Made by a program: the position numbers and the translations under genes
Shown: positions 1 through 6,062 of the stretch, piece after piece
Numbering within the stretch: position 1 is the stretch's first letter
How the letters are laid out: the number at the start of each line of letters is the position of its first letter
From: Streptosporangiaceae bacterium
GTDB lineage: Bacteria; Actinomycetota; Actinomycetes; Streptosporangiales; Streptosporangiaceae
Reading direction: 5' to 3'
NCBI GenBank assembly: GCA_025934635.1
Contig: JAICWX010000131.1
Span: forward strand, 1 to 22,400
Length of the DNA stretch: 22,400 bases
The notes under the pieces: model-generated
Seen by the model: the letters and a program-made list of their open reading frames with translations, nothing else
Databases searched by the model: none
What the model was told of the DNA's origin: nothing

Positions 1-177
1 CGCTCAACATCCGGCTCCGGCCGGACGGGCGCCTGGCGGCGAAGGCCTACGGCCGCCGCCGGCCGCGGCACCTACGTCTCGTTCCCCGTGCCCGACCAGC
101 CGGAGCTGGCGGCCCTGGTCACCAGGGCCGCCAGCCAGGCCCGCGCGCTCTGGGCCGCCCACCGCGGCCTCAGCTGA
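1..177 (+). CDS. C-terminal end of an unknown gene, possibly GntR-like
   Basis: Only the 3' end lies in the window; the reading frame ends at TGA 175-177. The last part reads GRGTYVSFPVPDQPELAALV and continues to AAHRGLS. GRGTYV resembles the tip of the wing in GntR-type winged-helix regulators, but the rest is too short to prove it. The first 50 bases look more protein-like in a different frame (LNIRLRPDGRLAAKAYG), so a frameshift near positions 53-66, inside a GCC/CGG-rich run, is possible. The function is unknown and the family suggestion is weak. Confidence 0.35.
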   Translation, partial: RSTSGSGRTGAWRRRPTAAAGRGTYVSFPVPDQPELAALVTRAASQARALWAAHRGLS

Positions 178-183
178 AGCACG

Positions 184-1101
184 TCAGGAGTCAGTCCCAG
201 CGTTGAGCGTTGCCAGCGCCGACTCACAGATCGGGCACGACAAGGCCGCGGCGTGCTCAGCGGCGAAGCCGGCGAAGGAACGGGGCGGCCGTCCGGTGAC
301 CTGGCGCACGTGGCTGGTGACTGGTGCCCGCTGGCTGCTGGCCATCACGCTGTGGAGTTCCAGGAACGCGGTGATCATCTGCTGCGGCATGCCCGCGCCG
401 GACAGTGCATCGCGGACCGTTGCCAGCGGCGTGTCCACGTAGTGGATGGGGGTGCCGGTGGCGGCGCGCAGGATCGCGGCGATCGCGTGGATGTTGAGGG
501 CTTCGGGCCCGGTCAGCTCATAGGTCTGGCCGTCATGGCCGTGCGGTTCGAGCAGCACCTGAACCGCGGCGGCGGCGACATCTCGGGGATCGACGAAGGA
601 GCAGGCTCCGTCACTCCACGGCAACCGGAGCGCACCGTCATGGCCGGGCCGTTGCATGGTCAGGAAGTTGGTCATGTACGAGTTGGGCCGCAGCACGGTG
701 TAAGGCAGCCCGGCTGCGGCTACCGCCTGTTCGCCGGCGAGCGCCCACCGGCCGAAGGCGAAGCCGGGTTCGAAGTCGGCGCCGAGCGTGGAAAGAAAGA
801 CGACGTGCTGGACTCCGGCGGTTATGGCGCTGTCGAGCAGCCGGGTGGTTGCCGGCAGGGGATGATGCGCGGCCGGCGGCAGCACGAGCATCGTGCCGCC
901 GGCGGCGGTGATGTCGCTGGCGGTATGGGGCGCGTCCCAGTCGAACGCGACCGGTGTGAGCCGTTCGGTGCCGGCATCGCCGCGGAGCTGGCCGGGGTGC
1001 CGCGTTGCCGCCCGGATGGTGACGTCATCGTGCTGGGAGAGGATCTTGACGACGGCGCGCCCGATGGTCCCGGTGGCGCCGGTGACGAGGATGGTTCTCA
1101 T
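184..1101 (-). CDS. NmrA-like NAD(P)-binding oxidoreductase (atypical SDR)
   Basis: The 305-residue protein begins MRTILVTGATGTIG, giving the GxxGxxG dinucleotide-binding motif at residues 8-14 of a Rossmann fold. The middle part (VVFLSTLGAD, then YTVLRPNSYMTNFL) and the later FVDPRDVAAAAVQVL and TYELTGPEALN segments are typical of the NmrA / NAD(P)H-dependent quinone oxidoreductase-like group of atypical short-chain dehydrogenases. These act as redox sensors or reduce small quinones; the substrate cannot be read from the sequence. The same frame stays open to 1353, but the family match begins exactly at ATG 1101. That ATG overlaps the TGA of the preceding reading frame by four bases (ATGA), so the gene was probably translationally coupled to that frame. 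Confidence 0.85.
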   Translation of the reverse strand: MRTILVTGATGTIGRAVVKILSQHDDVTIRAATRHPGQLRGDAGTERLTPVAFDWDAPHTASDITAAGGTMLVLPPAAHHPLPATTRLLDSAITAGVQHVVFLSTLGADFEPGFAFGRWALAGEQAVAAAGLPYTVLRPNSYMTNFLTMQRPGHDGALRLPWSDGACSFVDPRDVAAAAVQVLLEPHGHDGQTYELTGPEALNIHAIAAILRAATGTPIHYVDTPLATVRDALSGAGMPQQMITAFLELHSVMASSQRAPVTSHVRQVTGRPPRSFAGFAAEHAAALSCPICESALATLNAGTDS

Positions 1102-1343
1102 GGCCGCCGCCCGGTCAGTACGACGGCCAAGCCGGGCAGTTCGAGGGCGCCATTGGACCCGTAGCGTGCGACGGCGGCGCGGCCGGTGTCTCGCAGCCGG
1201 GCGCGGGTCGCGTTGTCGACCCTGTTCAGGATGTCGGCGGCGGGCCCGGCCACGGTGAGGTTGCGGGCCCACCAGGCGTCGAACGACGGCGATCGTAGCG
1301 GCGCGGCGACTGCCGGGAACCCTAGGTGAGCACCGCATCTCAC
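1098..1343 (-). pseudogene. C-terminal remnant of a SAM-dependent methyltransferase
   Basis: An 81-codon frame starts at GTG 1343 and has a TAG immediately upstream (1346-1344). It contains FDAWWARNLTVAGPAADIL, then RVDNATRARLRDTG and ends ELPGLAVVLTGRRP. This resembles the last 70 or so residues of actinobacterial class I methyltransferases, whose tails run roughly 'W..., GP...L..L, RLR..., G...LP..., TGRR'. The SAM-binding part is absent. The GTG sits inside a perfect inverted repeat (1319-1350). Its TGA overlaps the ATG of the NmrA-like gene. I read it as a truncated gene whose end is still joined to its former operon partner; a genuine small protein cannot be excluded. Confidence 0.5.
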
Positions 1344-1350
1344 CTAGGGT
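1319..1350. repeat. Perfect 12-bp inverted repeat with 8-bp spacer
   Basis: ACCCTAGGTGAG (1319-1330) and CTCACCTAGGGT (1339-1350) are exact reverse complements around the spacer CACCGCAT. Each arm contains the smaller palindrome CCTAGG. It has no T-tract on either side, so it is a poor intrinsic terminator. It spans the start of the methyltransferase remnant and lies about 60 bp beyond the stop of the DUF899 gene. It could be an operator, an mRNA hairpin or the scar of a rearrangement. Confidence 0.8.
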
Positions 1351-1410
1351 CATCGGTCTTCAGTTGCGGCGAGTCCATCCATGCCATCTCTGTCCGTATG
1401 CGGAACGCCC

Positions 1411-2097
1411 CTACGCATCGGGCCCGTAGTGCGCGGCGATTTCCTCGGAGCCGGCCCAGCGGCTGTAGGTGGCCGACTGCGGCCAGCCCGCGGGCGATTC
1501 CTGCCACTCCTCCTGCCGCCCGTAGGGCAGCAGGTCGATCAGCGCGAAGCTGTGACTGAGCTGCTCGGTGCCACGGCCGTTGGTGTGCCAGGTGCGGTAC
1601 ACGGTGTCGCCGTCGCGCAGGAAGACGTTGACCGCGAATCCGCCGCCGGGCGGGGCGCCGACATCGCTGCCGAACGGGCTGTTCGCGGTGGAGTACCAGG
1701 TCATCTTGTTCCCGGTCCGCTGCTTGTAGGCGAGTGCCTCGTCGATCGGGCCCTGGGTGACGATGACGAACCGGGCGTCGTAGCCGTCCAGGAACTCCAG
1801 CCGGGTGAACTGCGAGGTGAACCCGGTGCAGCCCGGGCACTGCCACTTCTCGCCCGGGAACCACATGTGGTTGTAGACGATCAGCTGGGACTTGCCGTCG
1901 AAGACGTCGGCCAGCCGGACCGGGCCCTGCTCACCTTCCAGGGTGTAGTCGGGCATCGTGACCATCGGCAGCCGCCGGCGCTGCGCGGCGACCGCGTCGA
2001 GTTCCCGGGTCGCGGCCTTCTCCCGGACGCGCAGAGCGTCGAGTTCGCGCTGCCAGGTGCCGGCGTCGACGACGGGCGGTAGTGCGGCGGTGGTCAT
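1411..2097 (-). CDS. DUF899 family thioredoxin-like protein
   Basis: The 228-residue protein has the layout of the DUF899 family: an N-terminal helical stretch (LRVREKAATRELDAVAAQRR), then MPDYTLEGEQGPVRLADVFDG, NHMWFPGEKWQCPGCTGFTS with a CxxC pair at residues 87 and 90, and a C-terminal YSRWAGSEEIAAHYG. DUF899 proteins have a thioredoxin-like fold; their biochemical role is not settled, and a redox function is inferred from the fold and the CPGC motif. The ATG at 2097 is preceded by GAGGAGG at suitable spacing, which fixes the start. It is transcribed away from the DUF1707 gene across a 176-bp gap, and no partner gene is evident. Confidence 0.9.
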   Translation of the reverse strand: MTTAALPPVVDAGTWQRELDALRVREKAATRELDAVAAQRRRLPMVTMPDYTLEGEQGPVRLADVFDGKSQLIVYNHMWFPGEKWQCPGCTGFTSQFTRLEFLDGYDARFVIVTQGPIDEALAYKQRTGNKMTWYSTANSPFGSDVGAPPGGGFAVNVFLRDGDTVYRTWHTNGRGTEQLSHSFALIDLLPYGRQEEWQESPAGWPQSATYSRWAGSEEIAAHYGPDA

Positions 2098-2249
2098 GGG
2101 GCCTCCTCAATGATCATGTGCAGAGCCTGTAAGTACCGACGTCGCCCGGCTGGCCAAATCATCGGCGCCCGCGTCACGGGCCGGCGTCAGCGGCTGGGCG
2201 CCGGGGTGCCGGGTTATCCTGAAATCCGCTGTTTTGACGGGAGGCCGAG

Positions 2250-2270
2250 ATGACGGTCAGGCCGGGCTAG
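2250..2270 (+). other. Six-codon leader frame, or interrupted start of the DUF1707 gene
   Basis: ATG at 2250 has the best ribosome binding site in this stretch (GGGAGG, five bases upstream). It encodes MTVRPG and then meets TAG at 2268-2270. It is in the same frame as the DUF1707 gene, whose first available ATG follows three bases later. Either this is a leader peptide allowing re-initiation, or the amber codon is a nonsense mutation and 2250 was the original start. Confidence 0.45.
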
Positions 2271-2273
2271 CGG

Positions 2274-2594
2274 ATGGCAGCCGGACCTCATCCCTGCATG
2301 TGGGCGTCGCCGGCCGACCGGGACCGCTCCCTCGAGGTCGTCAAGGCGTCGTTCGCCGAGGGCAGGCTGACCATGGAGGAGCTGGACCTGCGGGTGGGGC
2401 AGGTGCTGGTCTCGCGCTATTTCGAGGAACTGATGGCGCTCACCGCCGACCTGCCGGCCGGGCCCTTCGGCAGGCTGCCCGCCCATCGGGTCACCCCCGC
2501 GTCGTCGCGGAGGTTCGACGCGGCGACGGCGGCACTGCTGCTCGGTTGGCTGACGGTGCTGATCGCCGCGGGGGCGGCGCTGGTCTTTGCCTGA
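2274..2594 (+). CDS. DUF1707 (SHOCT-like) small membrane protein
   Basis: The protein has 106 residues. Residues 12-60 (SPADRDRSLEVVKASFAEGR followed by LTMEELDLRVGQVL and FEELMALTADLP) match the DUF1707 domain. This domain is common at the N terminus of small actinobacterial membrane proteins and resembles the SHOCT oligomerisation motif. Residues 83-106 form one hydrophobic segment (ALLLGWLTVLIAAGAALVFA), probably a single C-terminal transmembrane helix. The role is unknown. The start is uncertain: ATG 2274 has no ribosome binding site of its own, while a well-placed one serves the in-frame ATG 2250 that is cut off by an amber codon. The gene may therefore depend on re-initiation, or be a recently damaged copy. 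Confidence 0.8.
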   Translation: MAAGPHPCMWASPADRDRSLEVVKASFAEGRLTMEELDLRVGQVLVSRYFEELMALTADLPAGPFGRLPAHRVTPASSRRFDAATAALLLGWLTVLIAAGAALVFA

Positions 2595-2661
2595 TTCCCG
2601 GCGCGCGACCATGAGAGGGAGGCCAAGCCCGCAGGGGCTCAGCCCTAGCCACGGAGGAACT

Positions 2662-2697
2662 ATGAGGCGGCACCAGCCCCGCGGGGACGCCAGGTGA
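2662..2697 (+). other. Eleven-residue leader frame overlapping the SnoaL-like gene
   Basis: ATG 2662 follows GGAGG by four bases and encodes MRRHQPRGDAR ending at TGA 2695-2697. The stop overlaps the GTG start of the next gene (GTGA), the usual arrangement for translational coupling. The peptide has no recognisable family; its value may lie in delivering ribosomes to a GTG that has no clear binding site. Confidence 0.4.
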
Positions 2698-3101
2698 ACG
2701 GGACAACGGATCCGGACGCCCGCACCCGGGCCCGGATCGAGGAGCACTGGAAGGCCTCCGAGAGCGGAGACATCGTCACCGAGCACGCGATCTATGCGGA
2801 CGACGGGATCCTGGACTACCCGCAGTCCGGGGAACGCTTCCGGGGCCGGACGAAGATCCAGGCGCAACGCGGCGGGCACCCAGCCGAACGCCATTTCACC
2901 ATCGTGCGGATCTCGGGCGGCGGCGATCTGTGGGTTAGCGAGTGCATCATCACCTATAGCGGTGCGCCCACCTACTCGGTGAGCATCATGGAGTTCACCG
3001 GCGGCCAGGTCACGCACGAGACCCAGTACTTCGCCGACCCCTTCCCGGCCGCTGCCTGGCGGGCGCCCCTCGCCGAGCCCATCCCGCGCCACGATCCCTG
3101 A
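2694..3101 (+). CDS. SnoaL-like / NTF2-fold protein
   Basis: The 135-residue protein begins at GTG 2694. It has the SnoaL-like pattern: an N-terminal helix (ARTRARIEEHWKASESGD), 'IYADDGILDYPQSGERFRG' where the acidic and tyrosine residues line the cone-shaped pocket, and then alternating strands (FTIVRISGGGDLWVSECIIT, SVSIMEFTGGQVTHETQYF). The family includes polyketide cyclases, ketosteroid-isomerase-like proteins and many proteins of unknown role. The ending ETQYFADPFPAAAWR is common in stand-alone actinobacterial members. No enzyme activity can be assigned. The start is supported by the GTGA overlap with an upstream mini-frame. A hairpin follows the stop. Confidence 0.8.
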   Translation: MNGTTDPDARTRARIEEHWKASESGDIVTEHAIYADDGILDYPQSGERFRGRTKIQAQRGGHPAERHFTIVRISGGGDLWVSECIITYSGAPTYSVSIMEFTGGQVTHETQYFADPFPAAAWRAPLAEPIPRHDP

Positions 3102-3107
3102 TCCGCA

Positions 3108-3131
3108 GCCGGCCCACGCTCTGAGGCCGGC
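3108..3131 (+). terminator. Hairpin after the SnoaL-like gene
   Basis: GCCGGCC (3108-3114) and GGCCGGC (3125-3131) pair perfectly around a 10-base loop, starting seven bases after the TGA. No T-tract follows, as is common for GC-rich actinomycete terminators. The role is inferred from position only. Confidence 0.4.
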
Positions 3132-3281
3132 GGAAGACGGGCGCCGGAGACCGTCCGTTACCGCATCGTTACGATAGCGCGGGTGGCCCGGAACGCAGAT
3201 AGAAAAGCGTTTGGTGTGCCGTGTTTCGTCTCGCTGCGAGCGGGCATGGCAGAGGGTTCGGCAGAGAGCGCTTTTCGGGCG

Positions 3282-3294
3282 CATACTAGTAATG
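3282..3294 (+). promoter_or_regulatory. Possible -10 element for a leaderless small gene
   Basis: CATACT at 3282-3287 lies seven bases before ATG 3295, and no Shine-Dalgarno sequence precedes the tandem ATGs at 3292 and 3295. This fits a leaderless transcript starting at or next to the start codon. I see no convincing -35 hexamer. Further upstream the short palindrome ATCGT-T-ACGAT (3165-3175) could be an operator. Confidence 0.25.
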
Positions 3295-3522
3295 ATGAAA
3301 CCTGCCCGCGCCGCCACCCGGCGTCACCTGCCCACCAGTCCCTTCAAAGCCCCGGCTGCCGCTCCGCCTGCCGAGCAGTACGAGCTGCAGGACCAGGTCA
3401 GTCACGACAAGTACGGCCTCGGCCGGGTCGTCGGCGTGGAAGACGACACCGCCCTGGTGATTGACTTCGGTTCCTGCCAGGTCCGGATCATGACACCCTG
3501 CGCCAAGCTGACCAGGCTCTGA
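3292..3522 (+). CDS. Small stand-alone Tudor-like (UvrD/PcrA C-terminal type) protein
   Basis: The protein has 75-76 residues depending on which of two tandem ATGs (3292, 3295) is used. After a basic, proline-rich N-terminus (MKPARAATRRHLPTSPFKAP) comes YELQDQVSHDKYGLGRVVGV and then TALVIDFGSCQVRIM and a C-terminal LTRL. The 'V.HDKYGLG.VVGVE..., IDFGS..., K.L.L' pattern is that of the Tudor-like domain at the C terminus of UvrD/PcrA helicases, where it contacts RNA polymerase. Here the domain stands alone. Binding to polymerase or nucleic acid is an inference from that resemblance. The gene is isolated, with hairpins before and after it. Confidence 0.7.
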   Translation: MMKPARAATRRHLPTSPFKAPAAAPPAEQYELQDQVSHDKYGLGRVVGVEDDTALVIDFGSCQVRIMTPCAKLTRL

Positions 3523-3524
3523 TA

Positions 3525-3543
3525 CCACCGGAGTCCCCGGTGG
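3525..3543 (+). terminator. Hairpin immediately after the Tudor-like gene
   Basis: CCACCGG (3525-3531) and CCGGTGG (3537-3543) are exact complements with a five-base loop, beginning two bases after the TGA. Its position makes it the likely terminator of the small gene, although no T-tract follows. Confidence 0.5.
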
Positions 3544-3566
3544 GGCAGCGCCGCGCGGATGCACGA

Positions 3567-3608
3567 CGCGGAGACGCCTTGTGTGCCGTTTCACAAGGCG
3601 CCTCCGCG
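3567..3608. repeat. Long 17-bp stem-loop in non-coding DNA
   Basis: The arm at 3567-3583 (CGCGGAGACGCCTTGTG) pairs with 3592-3608 with a single mismatch that would still form a G-U pair on one strand. The loop is TGCCGTTT. It lies between the converging Tudor-like gene and the sigma-factor remnant. It may be a second terminator or the structural core of an unrecognised RNA. Confidence 0.7.
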
Positions 3609-3682
3609 GAAACGCGGCGGCACATCGCCACGAGAAACCGACGTGTCAGGGTGCTGCTGTGCTGCGCCGAGCGTCCGGCCGC

Positions 3683-3754
3683 GGTGGGTAATGCCCGCGG
3701 GTTGCGTAACGCCCGTGGCGTGAGTGATGGCCGTGGTCCGGGTGATGCCAGTGG
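3683..3754. repeat. Four tandem copies of a degenerate 18-bp repeat
   Basis: Units at 3683-3700, 3701-3718, 3719-3736 and 3737-3754 share the pattern GNGTRAYGCCCGTGG in their second part (for example GTTGCGTAACGCCCGTGG). A fifth, poor match begins at 3755. On the minus strand the period of six codons would read TGITRT, TAITHA, TGVTQP, AGITHR, but I see no start or family support, so I treat it as a non-coding minisatellite. The 374-bp interval 3523-3896 holds this array, two hairpins and one 29-bp near-palindrome, and no gene I can support. Confidence 0.7.
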
Positions 3755-3795
3755 TGCGCCTAACACCCTGCCGCCGTGTCCCAAGTGGCGCTGTC

Positions 3796-3824
3796 AACGG
3801 CATCGATGGAGCATCAATGTCGTT
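3796..3824. repeat. 29-bp nested near-palindrome, copy 1
   Basis: The element has outer arms AACGGCAT and ATGTCGTT (one mismatch) and inner arms GATG and CATC around the centre GAG. Two further copies lie in reverse orientation at 11148-11176 and 11179-11207. All three are intergenic. This copy lies 72 bp beyond the stop of the sigma-factor remnant. Confidence 0.75.
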
Positions 3825-3896
3825 GCCAGGAGCCGGGAATCTGAGCCGTGTGCCCCGTAGCCTGACCTCACTGCAGTAGGGCGGCACCCTGCGCGT

Positions 3897-4710
3897 TTAC
3901 GCGGGGTCGGCTGATCGCGGCCCGGCGAGCTGCTCTTCGGGGAAGGCGCGCTCGGCGTCGTTGGCGGCCAGGGCGAGCGCCTGCCGGTAGGCCGCCGCGG
4001 CCGCACGGGTCCGGCCGAGCCGCGTGAGCAGGTCGGCCTTGATCGCGGGCAGGTAGTGATACCCCGCCAGGCGCTCGTCGCGTTCGAGCCGCTCGACTTC
4101 CGCGAGCGCCGTCCCGGGCCCCGCGACCATCGCCAGCGGCACGGTCCGGTTCAGCGCCACGACCGGTGACGGCCACACCTGCAGCAGCCGGTCGTACAGG
4201 GCCAGCAGCTGCGGCCAGTCGGTCTGGTCGTAGGACGCTGGCTCGGCGTAGAGCGACGCGATCGCGGCCTGCAGCGCGTACCGTCCCGGCGCCCCCGCCC
4301 GCAGGCAGCCCACGATCATGGCGTCGGCCTCGGCCAGCGCCGCCCGGTCTCAGGCCGAACGGTCCTGGTCCGCCAGCCGTACCAGCCGCCCGGCGGCGTC
4401 GACCCTGGTCGCCCGGCGCGCGTCGGTGACCAGCAGCAGGGCCAGTAGCCCGCGGACCTCGGTTTCGTCCGGCATCAGCTCGCTGAGCATCCGGGCCAGG
4501 TGCAGGGCCTGGTCCACCAGGTCCGCGCGGATCAGCGCCGCGCCTGACGGTGCCGCCCCAGGTCCGCAAGGCGGCGGCGTACGCCTCCTGCACGCACTCC
4601 TCGGCCAGGTCCAGATCCCGGGTGACGCGCGCCGTCGCGGCGAGCACCGTGCCCCACTCGTGCCGATGCGCATCCGCGACCGCCGCCTCGACAGCAGCCG
4701 TACCGGTCAC
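3897..4710 (-). pseudogene. Broken ECF42-type sigma factor with TPR-like C terminus
   Basis: The gene begins at GTG 4710, overlapping the DGPF stop (GTGA). About 51 residues of sigma region 2 remain (from MTGTAAVEAAVADAHRHEWG to DLAEECVQEAYAAALRTW). Near 4555 the reading jumps to another frame and directly into the C-terminal TPR-like half: RADLVDQALHLARMLSELMP, then LLALLLVTDARRATRVDAAG, and RYALQAAIASLYAEPASYDQ, ending ALAANDAERAFPEEQLAG. From my memory of the family, roughly 150-170 residues are missing, covering most of region 2 and all of region 4. A TGA at 4352-4350 interrupts a conserved DRSxWDRA motif exactly where tryptophan (TGG) is expected. The gene cannot make a working sigma factor. 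ECF42 factors normally pair with DGPF proteins, as here. Confidence 0.85.
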
Positions 4711-5069
4711 GGGGCGGCATGCTCCTCACCGCGCACGAAGCTGCTGTGCACCGGCCGGACCTCGACTCCGCCGCCCTCGCGCACGACCGGGTTGGTCCGC
4801 GCGACCGCTAGCGCGGCGTCCAGGTTGGGCGCCTCGATCACGTAGAAGCCCGCCACGACTTCCTTGGAATCGACGAACGGGCCGTCAGTGACGGTGTCGC
4901 CGCGGATCGACGTGGCCATATCCCGTGGGGTCAGGGCGTAGGCCGCGAGCATCGACCCGCTCGCGGCCAGGTCGTCCGAGTGCTCGTCACCGGACTCGGT
5001 GTCCTGCGGTGTCGCTTCCGGTGCGTGGGCCGAATCGCGGGCATAGATGAGGATCGCGTACTGAGCCAT
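4707..5069 (-). CDS. DGPF-domain (YCII-related) protein
   Basis: The 120-residue protein starts MAQYAILIYA and contains the signature TDGPFVDSKEVVAGFYVIEA, with DGPF at residues 62-65, followed by LDAALAVARTNP and EVRPVHSSF. This is the DGPF branch of the YCII-related superfamily, a dimeric ferredoxin-like fold of unknown catalytic function. These genes sit in operons with ECF42-type sigma factors. Here the sigma gene follows with a four-base overlap but is broken. ATG 5069 has AAGGAGAG upstream. An ECF42-like promoter lies at 5110-5135. Residues 20-37 are acidic and longer than I would expect in short members. Confidence 0.9.
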   Translation of the reverse strand: MAQYAILIYARDSAHAPEATPQDTESGDEHSDDLAASGSMLAAYALTPRDMATSIRGDTVTDGPFVDSKEVVAGFYVIEAPNLDAALAVARTNPVVREGGGVEVRPVHSSFVRGEEHAAP

Positions 5070-5109
5070 GTCCGGCTCTCCTTCCGAACGGAATCGCTGA
5101 CACCCTCAC

Positions 5110-5135
5110 GTCGGACGGATCGCGCGGAATCGACA
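5110..5135 (-). promoter_or_regulatory. ECF42-type promoter for the DGPF gene
   Basis: On the minus strand TGTCGA (5135-5130) is followed after 16 bases by CGAC (5113-5110), 41 bases before the DGPF ATG. TGTCGA at -35 with CGA(C/T) at -10 is the signature described for ECF42 sigma factors upstream of DGPF operons. The elements are seen; their use in this organism is inferred. Confidence 0.65.
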
Positions 5136-5152
5136 GCCCGCGGAGAAATACT

Positions 5153-6058
5153 TCAGGCGCTGGCCGGCTGCTCGTGTACCGACGCCCGGTAGATCTGCTC
5201 GACCGACGACTCGAGCTGGGCGTTGAACTCCTCGTCGGTCTGGCCCTCGGTCAGCCCTTCGAGCAGCGCGCGGGAGAAGCTGGCGATGAGGGTGTCGTCG
5301 CGGGCCAGCAGCTCGCAGGCCTCGTCCCGGCTGTAGCCGCCGGACAGGGCGACGACGCGCAGCACGCGCGGATCGGCCGCCAGGTCGCCGTACAGCCCGA
5401 CCTGGGTCGGGATGGTGACCTTGAGCATGATCACCGCGTCCGGCGGCAGCGCCCCGATGTGCTTGGCGATCGCGTCGTGCAGCAGCAGCTCGGCCTGCTC
5501 CTTGTGCGGGCTGTTGATGCTGACCTCGGGCTCGATGATCGGGACCAGGCCGGCCGCCATGATCCGGCCCGCGTAGTCGAACTGCTGGTCCACGATCGCG
5601 GTGACCCCGGCCTCGGCCGCGTCGTTGATCACCGACCGCATCTTGGTGCCGAAGATCTGGTGCCGCTGCGCCCGCTCGAGCAGCTCATCGAGGGTGTCGA
5701 TGGGCTTCATGAGCTGCACGCCGTCCTGCTCGGGGGCCAGGCCCTTGTCGACCTTCAGGATCGGCACCACGTTCTTGGTCTCCCACAGGTACCGCGCCGT
5801 GGGCACGCCGTCGACGTCGCGGTCCATGGTCTGCTCGAACAAGATGGCCGCGAGCACCCGGTTGCCGCCGAACGCCGGGCTGGTCAGCACCCGGGTCCGC
5901 ATGGCGTGCACCAGGTCGAACATCTCGGCGTCGGTGCGATAGCGGTCCTTTTCGACGCCGTACTCGGCGAGCGCCTTGGGCGTGCTGCCGCCGCTCTGGT
6001 CCAGGGCCGCGAAGAAGCCCCGGCCGGCCTTGATCTTCTCGTGCTGGGTCGTGTTCAC
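5153..6058 (-). CDS. fda: Class I fructose-1,6-bisphosphate aldolase
   Basis: The 301-residue enzyme cleaves fructose-1,6-bisphosphate to dihydroxyacetone phosphate and glyceraldehyde-3-phosphate in glycolysis, and catalyses the reverse in gluconeogenesis, in the cytoplasm. It follows the Staphylococcus-type class I aldolase almost segment by segment: GFFAALDQSGGSTPKALAEY, ILFEQTMDRDVDG, VPILKVDKGLAPEQDGVQLM, QIFGTKMRS, LVPIIEPEV, then MLKVTIP with the expected Schiff-base lysine at residue 213, and VVALSGGYSRDEA. The frame is open further upstream, but homology begins at VNTTQHEKIKAG, so GTG 6058 is the start; GGGAG lies nine bases before it. The stop of a small unknown gene lies four bases upstream, so the two are cotranscribed. 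Confidence 0.92.
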   Translation of the reverse strand: MNTTQHEKIKAGRGFFAALDQSGGSTPKALAEYGVEKDRYRTDAEMFDLVHAMRTRVLTSPAFGGNRVLAAILFEQTMDRDVDGVPTARYLWETKNVVPILKVDKGLAPEQDGVQLMKPIDTLDELLERAQRHQIFGTKMRSVINDAAEAGVTAIVDQQFDYAGRIMAAGLVPIIEPEVSINSPHKEQAELLLHDAIAKHIGALPPDAVIMLKVTIPTQVGLYGDLAADPRVLRVVALSGGYSRDEACELLARDDTLIASFSRALLEGLTEGQTDEEFNAQLESSVEQIYRASVHEQPASA

Positions 6059-6062
6059 AGTC

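Noticed and set aside
253..1164. 303-codon open frame on the plus strand opposite the NmrA-like gene
   Set aside because: It is rich in Gly, Arg and Val with no motif, while the opposite strand has an intact Rossmann signature and a consistent family match.
3683..3754. Tandem 18-bp repeats considered as a CRISPR array
   Set aside because: The units are directly adjacent with no unique spacers, are too short and too variable, and no cas gene is nearby.
3591..3887. Minus-strand 98-codon frame across the repeat interval, with a six-residue periodic motif
   Set aside because: The periodicity is explained by the 18-bp DNA repeat. There is no family match, and the frame also crosses the 29-bp palindrome and the stem-loop.
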